Shown: positions 33,498 to 41,886 of the stretch, one piece after another
Layout of the letters: each line of letters starts with the position of its first letter
How positions within the stretch are numbered: position 1 is the first letter of the stretch
NCBI GenBank assembly: GCA_022601195.1
Contig: JAHZIX010000004.1
Coordinates: 1-64,000 of the forward strand
Origin: Deltaproteobacteria bacterium
GTDB lineage: Bacteria > Acidobacteriota > Thermoanaerobaculia > Multivoradales > JAHZIX01
Direction: 5' to 3'
DNA: 64,000 bases
Program-made: the position numbers and the translations under genes
The notes under the pieces: model-generated
Database searches by the model: none
Told to the model about the DNA's origin: nothing
What the model saw: the letters and a program-made list of their open reading frames with translations, nothing else

Positions 33498-35465
33498 TCA
33501 GCCCTGAGCTTCGAGCCAGGCCTGAAACATGAGGACATCCCAGAGATGATACTGCCAGTTTCGTTGGCCAGAAAGATGCTCCTGCCACTTGGCTCGAATC
33601 ACCTTTGCTTCGAAAAAGCCCTCTCTCCTCAGTCTCTCTTCGGAGAGCAACTCCTCCCCCCAAGCCCTAAGGGGATCCCGCAACCAGGAGCCCACTGGGA
33701 CTCCGAAGCCCATCTTGGGGCGATCCGTCAAGGCCCGAGGAACATGACGGGCAAGGATCTGCCTGAGGAGCCACTTTCCTTCTCCACCGCGCATCTTCAA
33801 GGAGGGTGGAAGTTGCCAGCTCAACTCGACGAAGGAAGGATCTAAGAAGGGAACTCTGACTTCCAGACTATTGGCCATACTGGCTCGATCCACCTTAGCG
33901 AGGATGTCGTCGGGAAGATAGGAGACCTGGTCCAGGTAAGGCATGCGTTCCTGGAATCCTGGAAGGTCCTCAGCCAAGCCCGTCTGATTCAGATTGGTGG
34001 CTACCTCCTGAGAACCGGGCACCACCTCCATGACGTTGCGCCAGTTGGTCAGAATATGGCGATAGAGCTCGTCTGGCGTCCCCATACGAGCTACCTCGGC
34101 AAACTTCCGTAGTTTGTCCCCGGCGCTTCCGGGTCTGCCGTAGCGGGTGAAGAGGGGCCCCATCCAGCTGAAGGCTACATCCAGAAGTCCCAGAGGAGCG
34201 CGATCAAGAGCTGCCGCCGCAGTACGCCGCAGAGGCGTTGGCAGCCAGCCGATTCTCTTCCAGATTTCGGTGCAAAGCGGGTATCGGCTATAACCCCAGA
34301 ACAGCTCGTCACCTCCGTCTCCGGAGAGCGCTACCGTGACTTCCTTACGTGCCAACTGAGAGACCAGGAAGGTTGGGATCTGAGAGCAATCCGAGAAGGG
34401 CTCGTCGTAGATAGTCGGAAGTCGGGGAATCACATCGAGAGCTTGGTCTGCGGTGACATAGAGCTCGGTGTGCTCGGTCCCTAGGTGGCTCGCCACCGCT
34501 CGGGCGTGGGGAGCCTCGTCGTAGCCGTCTATCTCGAAACCGATACTGAAAGTTTTCACTGGCTGGGAGCTCGCTGCCTGCATCAAGGCGACGACCAGGG
34601 AGGAGTCCACCCCTCCGGAAAGGAAGGCCCCAAGGGGCACATCCGATATCATTCTCAGCTCGATGGACTTGGCCAACGCTTTCTCGGTCAGCGCCAAAGC
34701 CTCAGAGTCAGACCCCTGGAACGGTGAGCTCAGTCCCTGGTGAGCGACTTGGCGAGCACTCCAATAGCTCTCGACCACCGGCTCAGAGTCGAAATCATCG
34801 AGCTTCAAGGTCAGTACGCTCGCCGGAGGCAGCTTGTAGACTCCTTGATAGATCGTGTGAGGAGCCGGGATGTAGCTGTACCTCAGCATCAGAGCCAGGC
34901 TGTTGCGGTCGATGGTGGGGTGATAGGCCGGGTGGGGCTGGAAGGCTTTCAACTCTGAGGCGAAGAGGAAGGCTCGGCTCCTCTCGGAAGGCCCTCCCAG
35001 GAATCCGTAGTACAGAGGCTTCTCCCCCAAACGGTCTCTCACCAGGCGAAGAGTCCTCTCCGAACGATCCCAGAGAGCCATGGCGAACTGCCCGTTGAGC
35101 CTAGCCAAGGCTTCGTCGAAACCCCAGCTATCGATAGCCGCTAGGATCACTTCCGTATCACTGGTACCGACGAAGTCATGGCCCCTACCTTGAAGCTCCT
35201 GGCGAAGCTCCCTGAAGTTGAAAATCTCACCGTTGAAGGTGAGCCGATAGCGGTCGTTTCGGGAGGCCATGGGTTGCCAGCCGGAAGGAGAGAGATCGAT
35301 GATCGCCAAACGCCGGTGCCCGAGGCCCACCCCGGCTTCCGCATCGACCCAAATGCCCTCCCCATCGGGCCCCCTATGCTGCAGGGTTCGGGTCATGGCC
35401 TTCAGTAAGGGAGACCACTCCTCTTCAGGAAGACCCGGCTGGACGAGACCTGCAATTCCGCACAT
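33498..35465 (-). CDS. asnB: AsnB-type glutamine-dependent amidotransferase
   Basis: 655 residues. It starts MCGIAGLVQPG, so Cys2 is the N-terminal nucleophile of the glutaminase domain; the synthetase domain has the ATP loop LSGGVDSSLVVALM and SGDGGDELFWGYSRYP. In free metabolism AsnB makes asparagine. In O-antigen and capsule clusters members such as WbpS are thought to amidate uronic acid carboxylates. As the last gene of the long operon containing a UDP-HexNAc dehydrogenase, that second role is likely here, but it is inference. The gap to the upstream sulfotransferase gene is 48 bases. Confidence 0.9.
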   Translation of the reverse strand: MCGIAGLVQPGLPEEEWSPLLKAMTRTLQHRGPDGEGIWVDAEAGVGLGHRRLAIIDLSPSGWQPMASRNDRYRLTFNGEIFNFRELRQELQGRGHDFVGTSDTEVILAAIDSWGFDEALARLNGQFAMALWDRSERTLRLVRDRLGEKPLYYGFLGGPSERSRAFLFASELKAFQPHPAYHPTIDRNSLALMLRYSYIPAPHTIYQGVYKLPPASVLTLKLDDFDSEPVVESYWSARQVAHQGLSSPFQGSDSEALALTEKALAKSIELRMISDVPLGAFLSGGVDSSLVVALMQAASSQPVKTFSIGFEIDGYDEAPHARAVASHLGTEHTELYVTADQALDVIPRLPTIYDEPFSDCSQIPTFLVSQLARKEVTVALSGDGGDELFWGYSRYPLCTEIWKRIGWLPTPLRRTAAAALDRAPLGLLDVAFSWMGPLFTRYGRPGSAGDKLRKFAEVARMGTPDELYRHILTNWRNVMEVVPGSQEVATNLNQTGLAEDLPGFQERMPYLDQVSYLPDDILAKVDRASMANSLEVRVPFLDPSFVELSWQLPPSLKMRGGEGKWLLRQILARHVPRALTDRPKMGFGVPVGSWLRDPLRAWGEELLSEERLRREGFFEAKVIRAKWQEHLSGQRNWQYHLWDVLMFQAWLEAQG

Positions 35466-35513
35466 AAGGTTGGCTGTCCTATCTCGTTTCCCGCAATAAC
35501 CGGATCGGGGATA

Positions 35514-36476
35514 CTAACTCTGCCCAGAAGTCGACTCTTTGGCGTCCAGGCGGTAGCCATAGCGCCGCATGAGGGGACCGCAAAGACGCCGCACCGTCCG
35601 TTCGTCCGCCGCCGATAGATGAGTCAACCACTCCAGATCGGGCTTGAGGCGAAGCTTCCCCTTCATGCGCACCCGATTGCCGGAAACCGTGTGCCCCACT
35701 TCGAGGGCCCGGCCCTGCTCCACCGCTTCCACCCAGGGTTCACAGTTCAACCCGGTCACTCGACCCAGCGCCTGGAGGGCCTGCCGTGGATCTGCCATCA
35801 GGTCTTCATAGCGCAGTAGAAGGCGATTCTCGACAGGAACCGCTCTCGTAACCAGGGAAGACACCAGGTTGGCGAGCAGCCAGGAAGTGGCGGTGCGCCG
35901 AGGGGCCATGGATCGGATATCCTGCTCTAAACCCTGGGTTTCATCTCGAGTGAAGGCCTTGGCGCCGGAATAGGCGACCCCTCGAGCATCTCGCACCAGA
36001 TGCACCAGCCTTAGATCGATGCCATCGATACGGCTCAGAGCAAGAGCTCGGCCAGGATTCTTGGACGAGTCGACCAGTACTCTTTGGCCACTGACTTCCG
36101 CCACCGAGGTCAAGCACCGACGGGTCGCCTCTTCGTACTCCCGGAAGAGAGGGGAGGCGGCTCGCTTTGCCACCATCGACCTCACCATGGCCCTGGGCCG
36201 CTCGAAGCGCCGCTGGAGCTCCTGATAGCGCAGGCTGTCGCCTCCTGAGGACCACCATTGGGACCAGACCTCTCGCCAAAAGGGACAGTCCTGACAGCGC
36301 TTCCCACAAGCGCAGTACTCGTTAGCCTCGTAGGCTCGAACTAGATTTGCCAACTCGCCGACACTCTCCGCCTGAGGGTGGTTCCCCAAAAGAGTGTCGA
36401 GCACCGTCGAACCACTTCTGCCAGCTCCGAGGACAAAGATTACCCGCAGCGGAAGGGATGAATGGGTTGTGGTCAT
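35514..36476 (-). CDS. PAPS-dependent sulfotransferase
   Basis: 320 residues from the ATG at 36476, inside an ATGA overlap with the beta-propeller gene; a longer reading to 36545 has no site. The 5'-phosphosulfate loop is RVIFVLGAGRSGSTVLDTLL near residues 11-30 and the 3'-phosphate site VLVDSSKNPGRALALSRID near 135, with LVHLVRDARGVAYSGAK. A Cys cluster (YCACGKRCQDCPFW) typical of this Sulfotransfer_3-like group follows the first motif and may bind zinc. It would move sulfate from PAPS to a glycan hydroxyl. PAPS is supplied by the bifunctional enzyme at the head of this operon. Confidence 0.87.
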   Translation of the reverse strand: MTTTHSSLPLRVIFVLGAGRSGSTVLDTLLGNHPQAESVGELANLVRAYEANEYCACGKRCQDCPFWREVWSQWWSSGGDSLRYQELQRRFERPRAMVRSMVAKRAASPLFREYEEATRRCLTSVAEVSGQRVLVDSSKNPGRALALSRIDGIDLRLVHLVRDARGVAYSGAKAFTRDETQGLEQDIRSMAPRRTATSWLLANLVSSLVTRAVPVENRLLLRYEDLMADPRQALQALGRVTGLNCEPWVEAVEQGRALEVGHTVSGNRVRMKGKLRLKPDLEWLTHLSAADERTVRRLCGPLMRRYGYRLDAKESTSGQS

Positions 36477-37504
36477 GAAAGGCAGCCCCCGGAGGCAGGA
36501 TGGATCGAGAACAGTACGTTCAAGCCGTGGTCCTCTAGATTCCACTCCCGCACCAAGGATTGCCGCTTCAAATCATAAAGAGCGATGCGGGTTGGAAGCT
36601 GATCCGGCGCTTTTCGCAAACCCAGACGATTCCCTACCCAGCGAAGGTTCTGGTGAATTTTCGTCGGGCGCAAGCGAGAGAAACCTACCAATACGAGATC
36701 GTCGTCGAGATGGTGAAGACCGCGACACCAACCCAAGGCGAAGTCTGTTTCTGCTAGCTCTTGGAGGTCATGTCGTTGCAAGACAGCTCCATCGCCGGTT
36801 TGGGCGATCACCAAATGGCCACTGACCACGGTAAAAGCGACCTTGTCCCCTCGCACCACACCGTCGTGGGGACGCTCCAGAGCGATCTCGATGCGGCGCC
36901 CGGGAGACGTCAGACATACGGCATCCCGCTGCTCGAAGCGGGTCGCCCAGATCTCTCCGTCTTGCGCTTCGAAAACGTAGTTGGGGTGAGAACCATGGGG
37001 CTTGGTAGTGATCTCCTTGCGATAGTCCTTCTGAGGTGAAAAGCGTCCCCAGGGATCCGCTAGTGGATCTGACTCCTCCAAAACGTTCCATAGGCGAAGA
37101 ATTTCACCTTCGGTAGAGACCTCCATGACCATATCCAGTCCGGTATTGGCCACCAGGTAGTTCCCCCCGCGACTGAGCCGAACGTGATGCACATCGTTGA
37201 ACGCGGGTAGGGAAATGCGCCGCACCACAGAAAAATCGGGCAGTGACCAAGTGAAGATCTCGGTCTGAGTACAACCGTGCAGCTCCTGCCCTTGGTGGGT
37301 CGCCGCTTTGAAAAGGATGGCCGGGTCTGGCTCCTCCGGCAGGGCTTCCGGCGGCGTCACGTACTCCAGGCAGGTCTTGCAAGCCCCCGTGGCGAGGTCG
37401 AGGGACAGAATGCGTCCCATGCGATGCCGCCGCCATTCATCGCGAAAATGAGCCCCTGCGCGCTGCACCCCACCGACCACGTAAACCTGTCCCTGCAGGC
37501 TCAT
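36473..37504 (-). CDS. Beta-propeller protein of unknown function, coupled to sulfotransferase
   Basis: 343 residues from the ATG at 37504, in an ATGA overlap with the HAD gene; its stop is in an ATGA with the sulfotransferase. The sequence is a string of WD/NHL-like beta blades: VYVVGGVQRAGAHFRDEW, IFTWSLPDFSVVRRISLPAF, VHHVRLSRGGNYLVANTGLD, GEIWATRFEQRDAVCL, GLHHLDDDLVLVGFSR. There is no signal peptide, so it should be cytoplasmic. Distantly it recalls arylsulfotransferase (ASST) and TIGR03032-like propellers, but the catalytic His of ASST cannot be located, so no reaction is claimed. The coupling suggests a partner or regulator of glycan sulfation. Confidence 0.7.
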   Translation of the reverse strand: MSLQGQVYVVGGVQRAGAHFRDEWRRHRMGRILSLDLATGACKTCLEYVTPPEALPEEPDPAILFKAATHQGQELHGCTQTEIFTWSLPDFSVVRRISLPAFNDVHHVRLSRGGNYLVANTGLDMVMEVSTEGEILRLWNVLEESDPLADPWGRFSPQKDYRKEITTKPHGSHPNYVFEAQDGEIWATRFEQRDAVCLTSPGRRIEIALERPHDGVVRGDKVAFTVVSGHLVIAQTGDGAVLQRHDLQELAETDFALGWCRGLHHLDDDLVLVGFSRLRPTKIHQNLRWVGNRLGLRKAPDQLPTRIALYDLKRQSLVREWNLEDHGLNVLFSIHPASGGCLS

Positions 37505-38226
37505 GGCGAATCCCCCGCCGTCCCCGGGTTCCCCTTCAAGCGCCCCGTCAAGTAGCCAGCGAGCTCTCCAAAGGACTTCCATTCCTCATGGGGATGCCCC
37601 TCTTCTGCTGTTGGGTGGTGGAAGGATTCCTGGCCCGGAATGCGCAAGCGGAGGCATGTCCAACCGAGACGCCGCGGGGCGACGAAGTCCTTTCGTGGGT
37701 TGTCTCCGACATAGGCCAAAACCTCTCCTGGCAAGCCCCAAGCCTCCTCCACCTTACGAAAAGCTCGTTCGTGGGGCTTCCAATACTCCCGCCCCAGAGC
37801 GTCCGTCAGGATCAGCGGGTCGAAAAAGCTCGCCAGCCCTAGCTTTCTCACCTTGGCCTCTTGGGCCTCCAAATAGCCATCGGAGATCAGCGCCAGGGGA
37901 ACTCCCCAATCAACCAGCTGGCGCAGGAAGTCAGTGATCTCCTGCCTCATTTGAATATCTGGAGAGTGACGGCGGTAGAGACTCACCAGTCGGGGAATGT
38001 CAAAAGACTCTGCAGCTTGGGAATAGATGGCCAGGAGGCGGTTGAAAAGGTCTCCCCGTCTCCCTGCCTCGAAATCTCCCCACAAGCGGGCAAACAGCTC
38101 CCCCGCTTCCAGGTTCGTCTCCCCCGCCACCACCTCGGCGACGTACCGAAAGCCGCTCGCCGCGTAATCTCGCTCGGCGTAGAGGGTGTCATCGAGATCG
38201 AAAACCACGCCCTGCAAAGGTCTCAA
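37501..38226 (-). CDS. HAD-superfamily hydrolase
   Basis: 241 residues. HAD motifs: VVFDLDDTLYAE (Asp10, Asp12), LALISDGYLEAQ (motif II Ser), KPHERAFRKVEE (motif III Lys) and YVGDNPRKDFVAPRR (motif IV). The alpha-helical cap between motifs I and II is of the C1 type, as in phosphoglycolate phosphatase-like enzymes. No ATG exists in the right place: the start is a TTG at 38226, with GGGAGAG seven bases upstream, inside the end of the ATP-grasp gene (38-base overlap). The substrate is unknown, probably a phosphorylated sugar or sugar-acid intermediate. Confidence 0.85.
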   Translation of the reverse strand: MRPLQGVVFDLDDTLYAERDYAASGFRYVAEVVAGETNLEAGELFARLWGDFEAGRRGDLFNRLLAIYSQAAESFDIPRLVSLYRRHSPDIQMRQEITDFLRQLVDWGVPLALISDGYLEAQEAKVRKLGLASFFDPLILTDALGREYWKPHERAFRKVEEAWGLPGEVLAYVGDNPRKDFVAPRRLGWTCLRLRIPGQESFHHPTAEEGHPHEEWKSFGELAGYLTGRLKGNPGTAGDSP

Positions 38227-39208
38227 GCTCGCGCTCTCCCAGAAAGAAGGAATCGTCGAATCGACTCAGATGAAGGCCTTCCTGGTAGCTCCCCAGGGGT
38301 GGCAGCTCTAAAGGTAAGCCGGCACTCCGAGCCAGAAGCCACCGTGGCGACTCGACACCGGCGGCCAAGCCGAGGGGGAGTCCACCGCCAAGGCGGGCGT
38401 TGATCTCGGTGAAATAAGGTACATCCCCTTTGTAGAGACACTGCACTGTGATGGGCCCAACGGCGGGCAGAGCCCGAGCGATCTTCACAGCCCCGTCGAA
38501 AATGCGAGGGTCTTTTATGGTTACCCCTTTGATCACTTCTCCAGAGCGCACGGCGATGCGCCGCCGGGACACCAGGCCCATGATCTCACCGTCTAGGTCT
38601 GCGACGACATCGGTGGTGATCTCCGGCCCAGGCAGAAACTCCTGCACGATGGGATTGGGGACGTAATCCAGGAAGAACTCCAGCTGCCGTTGGTTCTCGA
38701 CTCGAAAAGTGAATTGAGAGGCGCTCCCCTGCCGAGGCTTGATGAACAAGGGAAAATCCTGCTGGGCCAAATCCGCATCCCCAGGAAGCCAAGAATTCGC
38801 TGTCGGTAGCCCCAGGGAGCGGAAGAACTGCTGCGAGTCCCATTTGTCTGCGGTCGCCGCTACCGCTTCCGGAGCGACCACCGCCGCCCGGGCTCCCAAT
38901 TCGGCCAGCTGGTCCCGGTGCCTGGAGAGAACCTCGATATCCGGATCGATGAGAGGAAAAATCAAGGAGATCTCTTCTCGGCGGCACAGAGCCTCGAGGG
39001 CGGGTAGGTAACTATCCTCCCCCAGCCGGGGCATCAAGAAGCCTCGATCCGCTACTTGCAAGGCGGGAGCTAAGGGATCGATATCGGTAGCGATCACTCG
39101 GCCCGGCAGTTCCAACTCCTGGTAGGCCCGGCGAAAGGCCCTGAGTAGCTCGACCCGCCGACCAGCGCTGGTGAACAGAGTGTGGAAAGGCTTCCGAGGA
39201 GGACTCAA
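38189..39208 (-). CDS. ATP-grasp carboxylate-amine ligase
   Basis: 339 residues. PreATP-grasp domain from TLFTSAGRRVELLRAF; ATP-grasp domain with ATADKWDSQQFFRSLGLPT, PLFIKPRQGSASQFTFRV, VQEFLPGPEITTDVVADLDG and the metal site VPYFTEINARLGGGLPLGL. It resembles the CarB-like/PylC-like ligases found in surface polysaccharide loci, which join a carboxylate to an amine. The start is a TTG at 39208 overlapping the previous stop as TTGA, a translational coupling site; AGGA stands nine bases ahead. It could attach an amino acid to a uronic acid or build an acylated amino sugar. Confidence 0.85.
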   Translation of the reverse strand: MSPPRKPFHTLFTSAGRRVELLRAFRRAYQELELPGRVIATDIDPLAPALQVADRGFLMPRLGEDSYLPALEALCRREEISLIFPLIDPDIEVLSRHRDQLAELGARAAVVAPEAVAATADKWDSQQFFRSLGLPTANSWLPGDADLAQQDFPLFIKPRQGSASQFTFRVENQRQLEFFLDYVPNPIVQEFLPGPEITTDVVADLDGEIMGLVSRRRIAVRSGEVIKGVTIKDPRIFDGAVKIARALPAVGPITVQCLYKGDVPYFTEINARLGGGLPLGLAAGVESPRWLLARSAGLPLELPPLGSYQEGLHLSRFDDSFFLGERELETFAGRGFRSR

Positions 39209-40065
39209 GGGGAATTTGTCCTAGTTCGGTTCTGGGCATTCGGGTCCGCGGCTGAAAAGTCCTTGAAGACGATCGCCTGGCCCGTGGGCAGAGCAATGGG
39301 CGCCTCTACCTGGTCGGCAAAGAACTCATCTACCGCTGCTCGGGCAGCATGGCGATAGGGATAAAAGCCATAGTCGTCGAACACCATCACCCCACCCGGC
39401 ACCAGGCGAGGCCAGAACCAGCGGCAGCACTCCAGAGCCGATGGGTAGATATCCACGTCGACGTGAACGAAGGAATATCTCTCCTGGGGTACTTGCTGGA
39501 ATGTGGCTGGCATGACGCCGACATGAAAAGCGCAGAGATCCTCGAAGGCCCTGAGACGCTGGCGCACCGCTTCTTCTGAGGTATCTGAAAAATCCCCCGG
39601 AGAGTGATAATCCCGCCCCGCTTCGGTTCCCTCCGGCATGCCTTCGAAGGTGTCGAAGAGGTGGAGTTTGCGAGCGGAGGCTCCGCCAGCCTTTCCGTCA
39701 CTTTGGCTGTCAGATTCGAGGGCCTTCCTCAACACTCCGGCCAGGAGTTCAGCGGTACCGCCGGTGTAGACCCCGCATTCGGCAAACTCCCCCGGCAATC
39801 GGCCAGCTCGGGTGGCCATCTGGAAGAGTAGATAGCAGCGATCCGGTGACACTACCAGGTCTCCCCGCGAGCCCATCCCATGCAGCGCCTTGGCAAAGGG
39901 AGTTCCCGCTTGGGGGTGAAACCACGGCGTATAGATCCGTTGACCTTGAGGGATCTGCAGGGAGTACTCCTTGTCGGCATAGAACAGGCGTTCCAACCAC
40001 CGCCAGAAGGCATACCAGGGGGTGCGCAACCAGCGCCCCAAAGTCGAGATCGAAGCGTCACTCAT
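39205..40065 (-). CDS. TylF/MycF-type O-methyltransferase
   Basis: 286 residues. TylF family signs: FAECGVYTGGTAELLAGVL (motif I), LHLFDTFEGMPEGTEAGRDY, the metal-site region FVHVDVDIYPSALECCRWFW and GGVMVFDDYGFYPYRHAARA. Characterised members (TylF, MycF) are metal-dependent sugar O-methyltransferases. The ATG at 40065 has GGAG six bases ahead and overlaps the phosphoglycosyl transferase gene by 8 bases; its stop overlaps the TTG start of the ATP-grasp gene. Confidence 0.9.
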   Translation of the reverse strand: MSDASISTLGRWLRTPWYAFWRWLERLFYADKEYSLQIPQGQRIYTPWFHPQAGTPFAKALHGMGSRGDLVVSPDRCYLLFQMATRAGRLPGEFAECGVYTGGTAELLAGVLRKALESDSQSDGKAGGASARKLHLFDTFEGMPEGTEAGRDYHSPGDFSDTSEEAVRQRLRAFEDLCAFHVGVMPATFQQVPQERYSFVHVDVDIYPSALECCRWFWPRLVPGGVMVFDDYGFYPYRHAARAAVDEFFADQVEAPIALPTGQAIVFKDFSAADPNAQNRTRTNSP

Positions 40066-40693
40066 GGCCAGCTCCAGGGTCGCTGCCCTCGAACTCCGGC
40101 ATCGAAGCGTGCCCTTGGGCGGTAATGCCCTCCCGACGCAACACCTTGACCACCGTGAGCCAGATAATCTTGAGATCTAAGGCGAAGCTCCAATGATCCA
40201 CATACCAGACATCGAGGCGAAACCTCTCCTCCCAGGAGACGGCATTTCGGCCGTTGACCTGAGCCCAACCGGTCAGCCCTGGTTTGGCTGCGTGACGCCG
40301 GGCTTGTTCTGGGGAATAGCGTTCCAGATAGCGCACCAGGAGCGGACGCGGCCCCACCAGACTCATCTCTCCCCGCAGGATATTGAGTAGAGAGGGAAGC
40401 TCGTCCAGACTGCTGGCTCGCAGGAACTTGCCGAGAGAAGTCAGCCTCTCGCCGTCCGGCAAGAGCCTTCCTTGGGCGTCTCTTGCGTCGCTCATGGTGC
40501 GAAATTTGAAGAGGCGAAAGGTGGCCCCACCAAGACCGGGTCTGTCTTGACGGAACAACACCGGTCGCCCCAACCTCCAACGCACCAGCAGTGCCACGCC
40601 CAAGAGCAGCGGCAAGGCTGCGCCAAGAGCTACGGCGGCAGCAGAAAGATCCAGGGCACGCTTGCCCCAGCTTAGGGTGGAGTCTCTGTTCAT
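40058..40693 (-). CDS. Monotopic phosphoglycosyl transferase (initiating sugar transferase)
   Basis: 211 residues, the short PglC-like form without the WbaP membrane domain. One N-terminal hydrophobic segment (AAAVALGAALPLLLGVALLV) precedes FRLFKFRTM, LRASSLDELPSLLNILRGEM, SLVGPRPLLVRYLERYS and PGLTGWAQVNGRNA, the standard family blocks including the catalytic Asp-Glu pair in SLDELP. It transfers a phosphosugar from a UDP-sugar to undecaprenyl phosphate, starting repeat-unit assembly. The ATG overlaps the preceding glycosyltransferase stop as ATGA. Confidence 0.93.
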   Translation of the reverse strand: MNRDSTLSWGKRALDLSAAAVALGAALPLLLGVALLVRWRLGRPVLFRQDRPGLGGATFRLFKFRTMSDARDAQGRLLPDGERLTSLGKFLRASSLDELPSLLNILRGEMSLVGPRPLLVRYLERYSPEQARRHAAKPGLTGWAQVNGRNAVSWEERFRLDVWYVDHWSFALDLKIIWLTVVKVLRREGITAQGHASMPEFEGSDPGAGHE

Positions 40694-41886
40694 CTTCCAA
40701 GCTTCGCCAGCTCCTGCCCGTAGACATTCTTGATCTGTTCGAAAGCGAGCTCTTCATCGAACCTCTCCTTCGAGGTTTCTAAAGCCTGCTCCGCTAGCCT
40801 GCGAGCTTCCTCCGGGTCCCTCAAGAGACGAACGATGGCCTGGGCCAGGCTGCCGGGATCCCGAACTGGCACCAACAGACCGTCGTGCCCATCGGTAACG
40901 GTTTCGCGGCATCCCCGGACGTTGGTAACGATGCGCGCCAACCCCATGGAAGCCGCCTCCATGGGGGCCCGGGGTAGCCCTTCGCGGTGGGAGGGTAGCA
41001 CGAAGAGATCCATCGAGGCGTACAGAGCGACCATGTCCTCCCGCATACCGGTGAAACGGCAAATCTTCTCGACTCCAAAGCGAGCCGCCACCTCTTCGGT
41101 CAGGGCATCTGCCTTGATATCGTCCCGCGGGCCTACCAGCAAAAGGCGAAAGTCTCCAAACTCATCCAGAACCTGACCAGCTGCCTCCAATAACTCCAAG
41201 ATCCCCTTTTCTGCGACCAGACGGCCGACGAACCCAACCACTGGAATGCCCACGGGCAGATCGAACTCACGGCGTAGGGCGGCCACCGCTGCAGAATCGA
41301 TTCGGTCGGGCTGAAAACGCTTCACATCGATCCCTGAGCCCAAGAATTCGATCCGCTCCGGCTGGGTAATGCCTTCCTTGATGGCCGTCCCGACGTCCTC
41401 GAAATTCTGAGACAGGATGCGGGTCGAGCAACGGGCCGCAATCTTCTCCAAAAGAATCAAGGCTCGCCGAGCCATGGGCTTCGAGTGCTCATGGAAATAG
41501 AACCCGTGAATGGTATTCACGATGACCGGCACTCCCGCCAGGCGAGCCGCCAACTGGCCGAGCAAGCCAGGCTTGGGGGTGTGGGTGTGCACGACGTCGA
41601 ATCCTTCGCGGCGGAACAGACGTACGAGCTGCCAAAGGGCGCGCAGATCCTCGAAGGGAGCCATACGGCGACTGATGGTGATCACCCGATGAGACACGCC
41701 TCGAGCCGCAAGCTCCTCTACCTCCGGACCCGGTGCGGAAACTCCCACCACCTCATACCCCTCCTCCACCAAGGACTCCAGTAGGTTGAGAAGAAGATAT
41801 TGCAGCGATGCGGCGATGGTGGTGACGTGAGCGACCTTGAGGCGGCGTCCATCGGCCCCTTTCGGCAAGGTCTCGAGATCAGCCAT
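40690..41886 (-). CDS. Glycosyltransferase family 4
   Basis: 398 residues from the ATG at 41886 (overlapping the Wzy stop by 8 bases). GT-B fold: N-domain KVAHVTTIAASLQYLLLNLL with VVHTHTPKPGLLGQLAARL; C-domain VVGFVGRLVAEKGILELLEA and the nucleotide-sugar site FVLPSHREGLPRAPMEAASM (E-x7-E). It is a retaining cytoplasmic transferase similar to the WbpL-partner/CapM group that acts early in repeat-unit assembly, consistent with its place beside the phosphoglycosyl transferase. Donor and acceptor cannot be told from sequence. Confidence 0.92.
   Translation of the reverse strand: MADLETLPKGADGRRLKVAHVTTIAASLQYLLLNLLESLVEEGYEVVGVSAPGPEVEELAARGVSHRVITISRRMAPFEDLRALWQLVRLFRREGFDVVHTHTPKPGLLGQLAARLAGVPVIVNTIHGFYFHEHSKPMARRALILLEKIAARCSTRILSQNFEDVGTAIKEGITQPERIEFLGSGIDVKRFQPDRIDSAAVAALRREFDLPVGIPVVGFVGRLVAEKGILELLEAAGQVLDEFGDFRLLLVGPRDDIKADALTEEVAARFGVEKICRFTGMREDMVALYASMDLFVLPSHREGLPRAPMEAASMGLARIVTNVRGCRETVTDGHDGLLVPVRDPGSLAQAIVRLLRDPEEARRLAEQALETSKERFDEELAFEQIKNVYGQELAKLGR

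Noticed and set aside
36473-37504. Assigning the beta-propeller protein as an arylsulfotransferase (ASST)
   Set aside because: No signal peptide and no identifiable catalytic His; the neighbouring PAPS sulfotransferase already explains the sulfation context.
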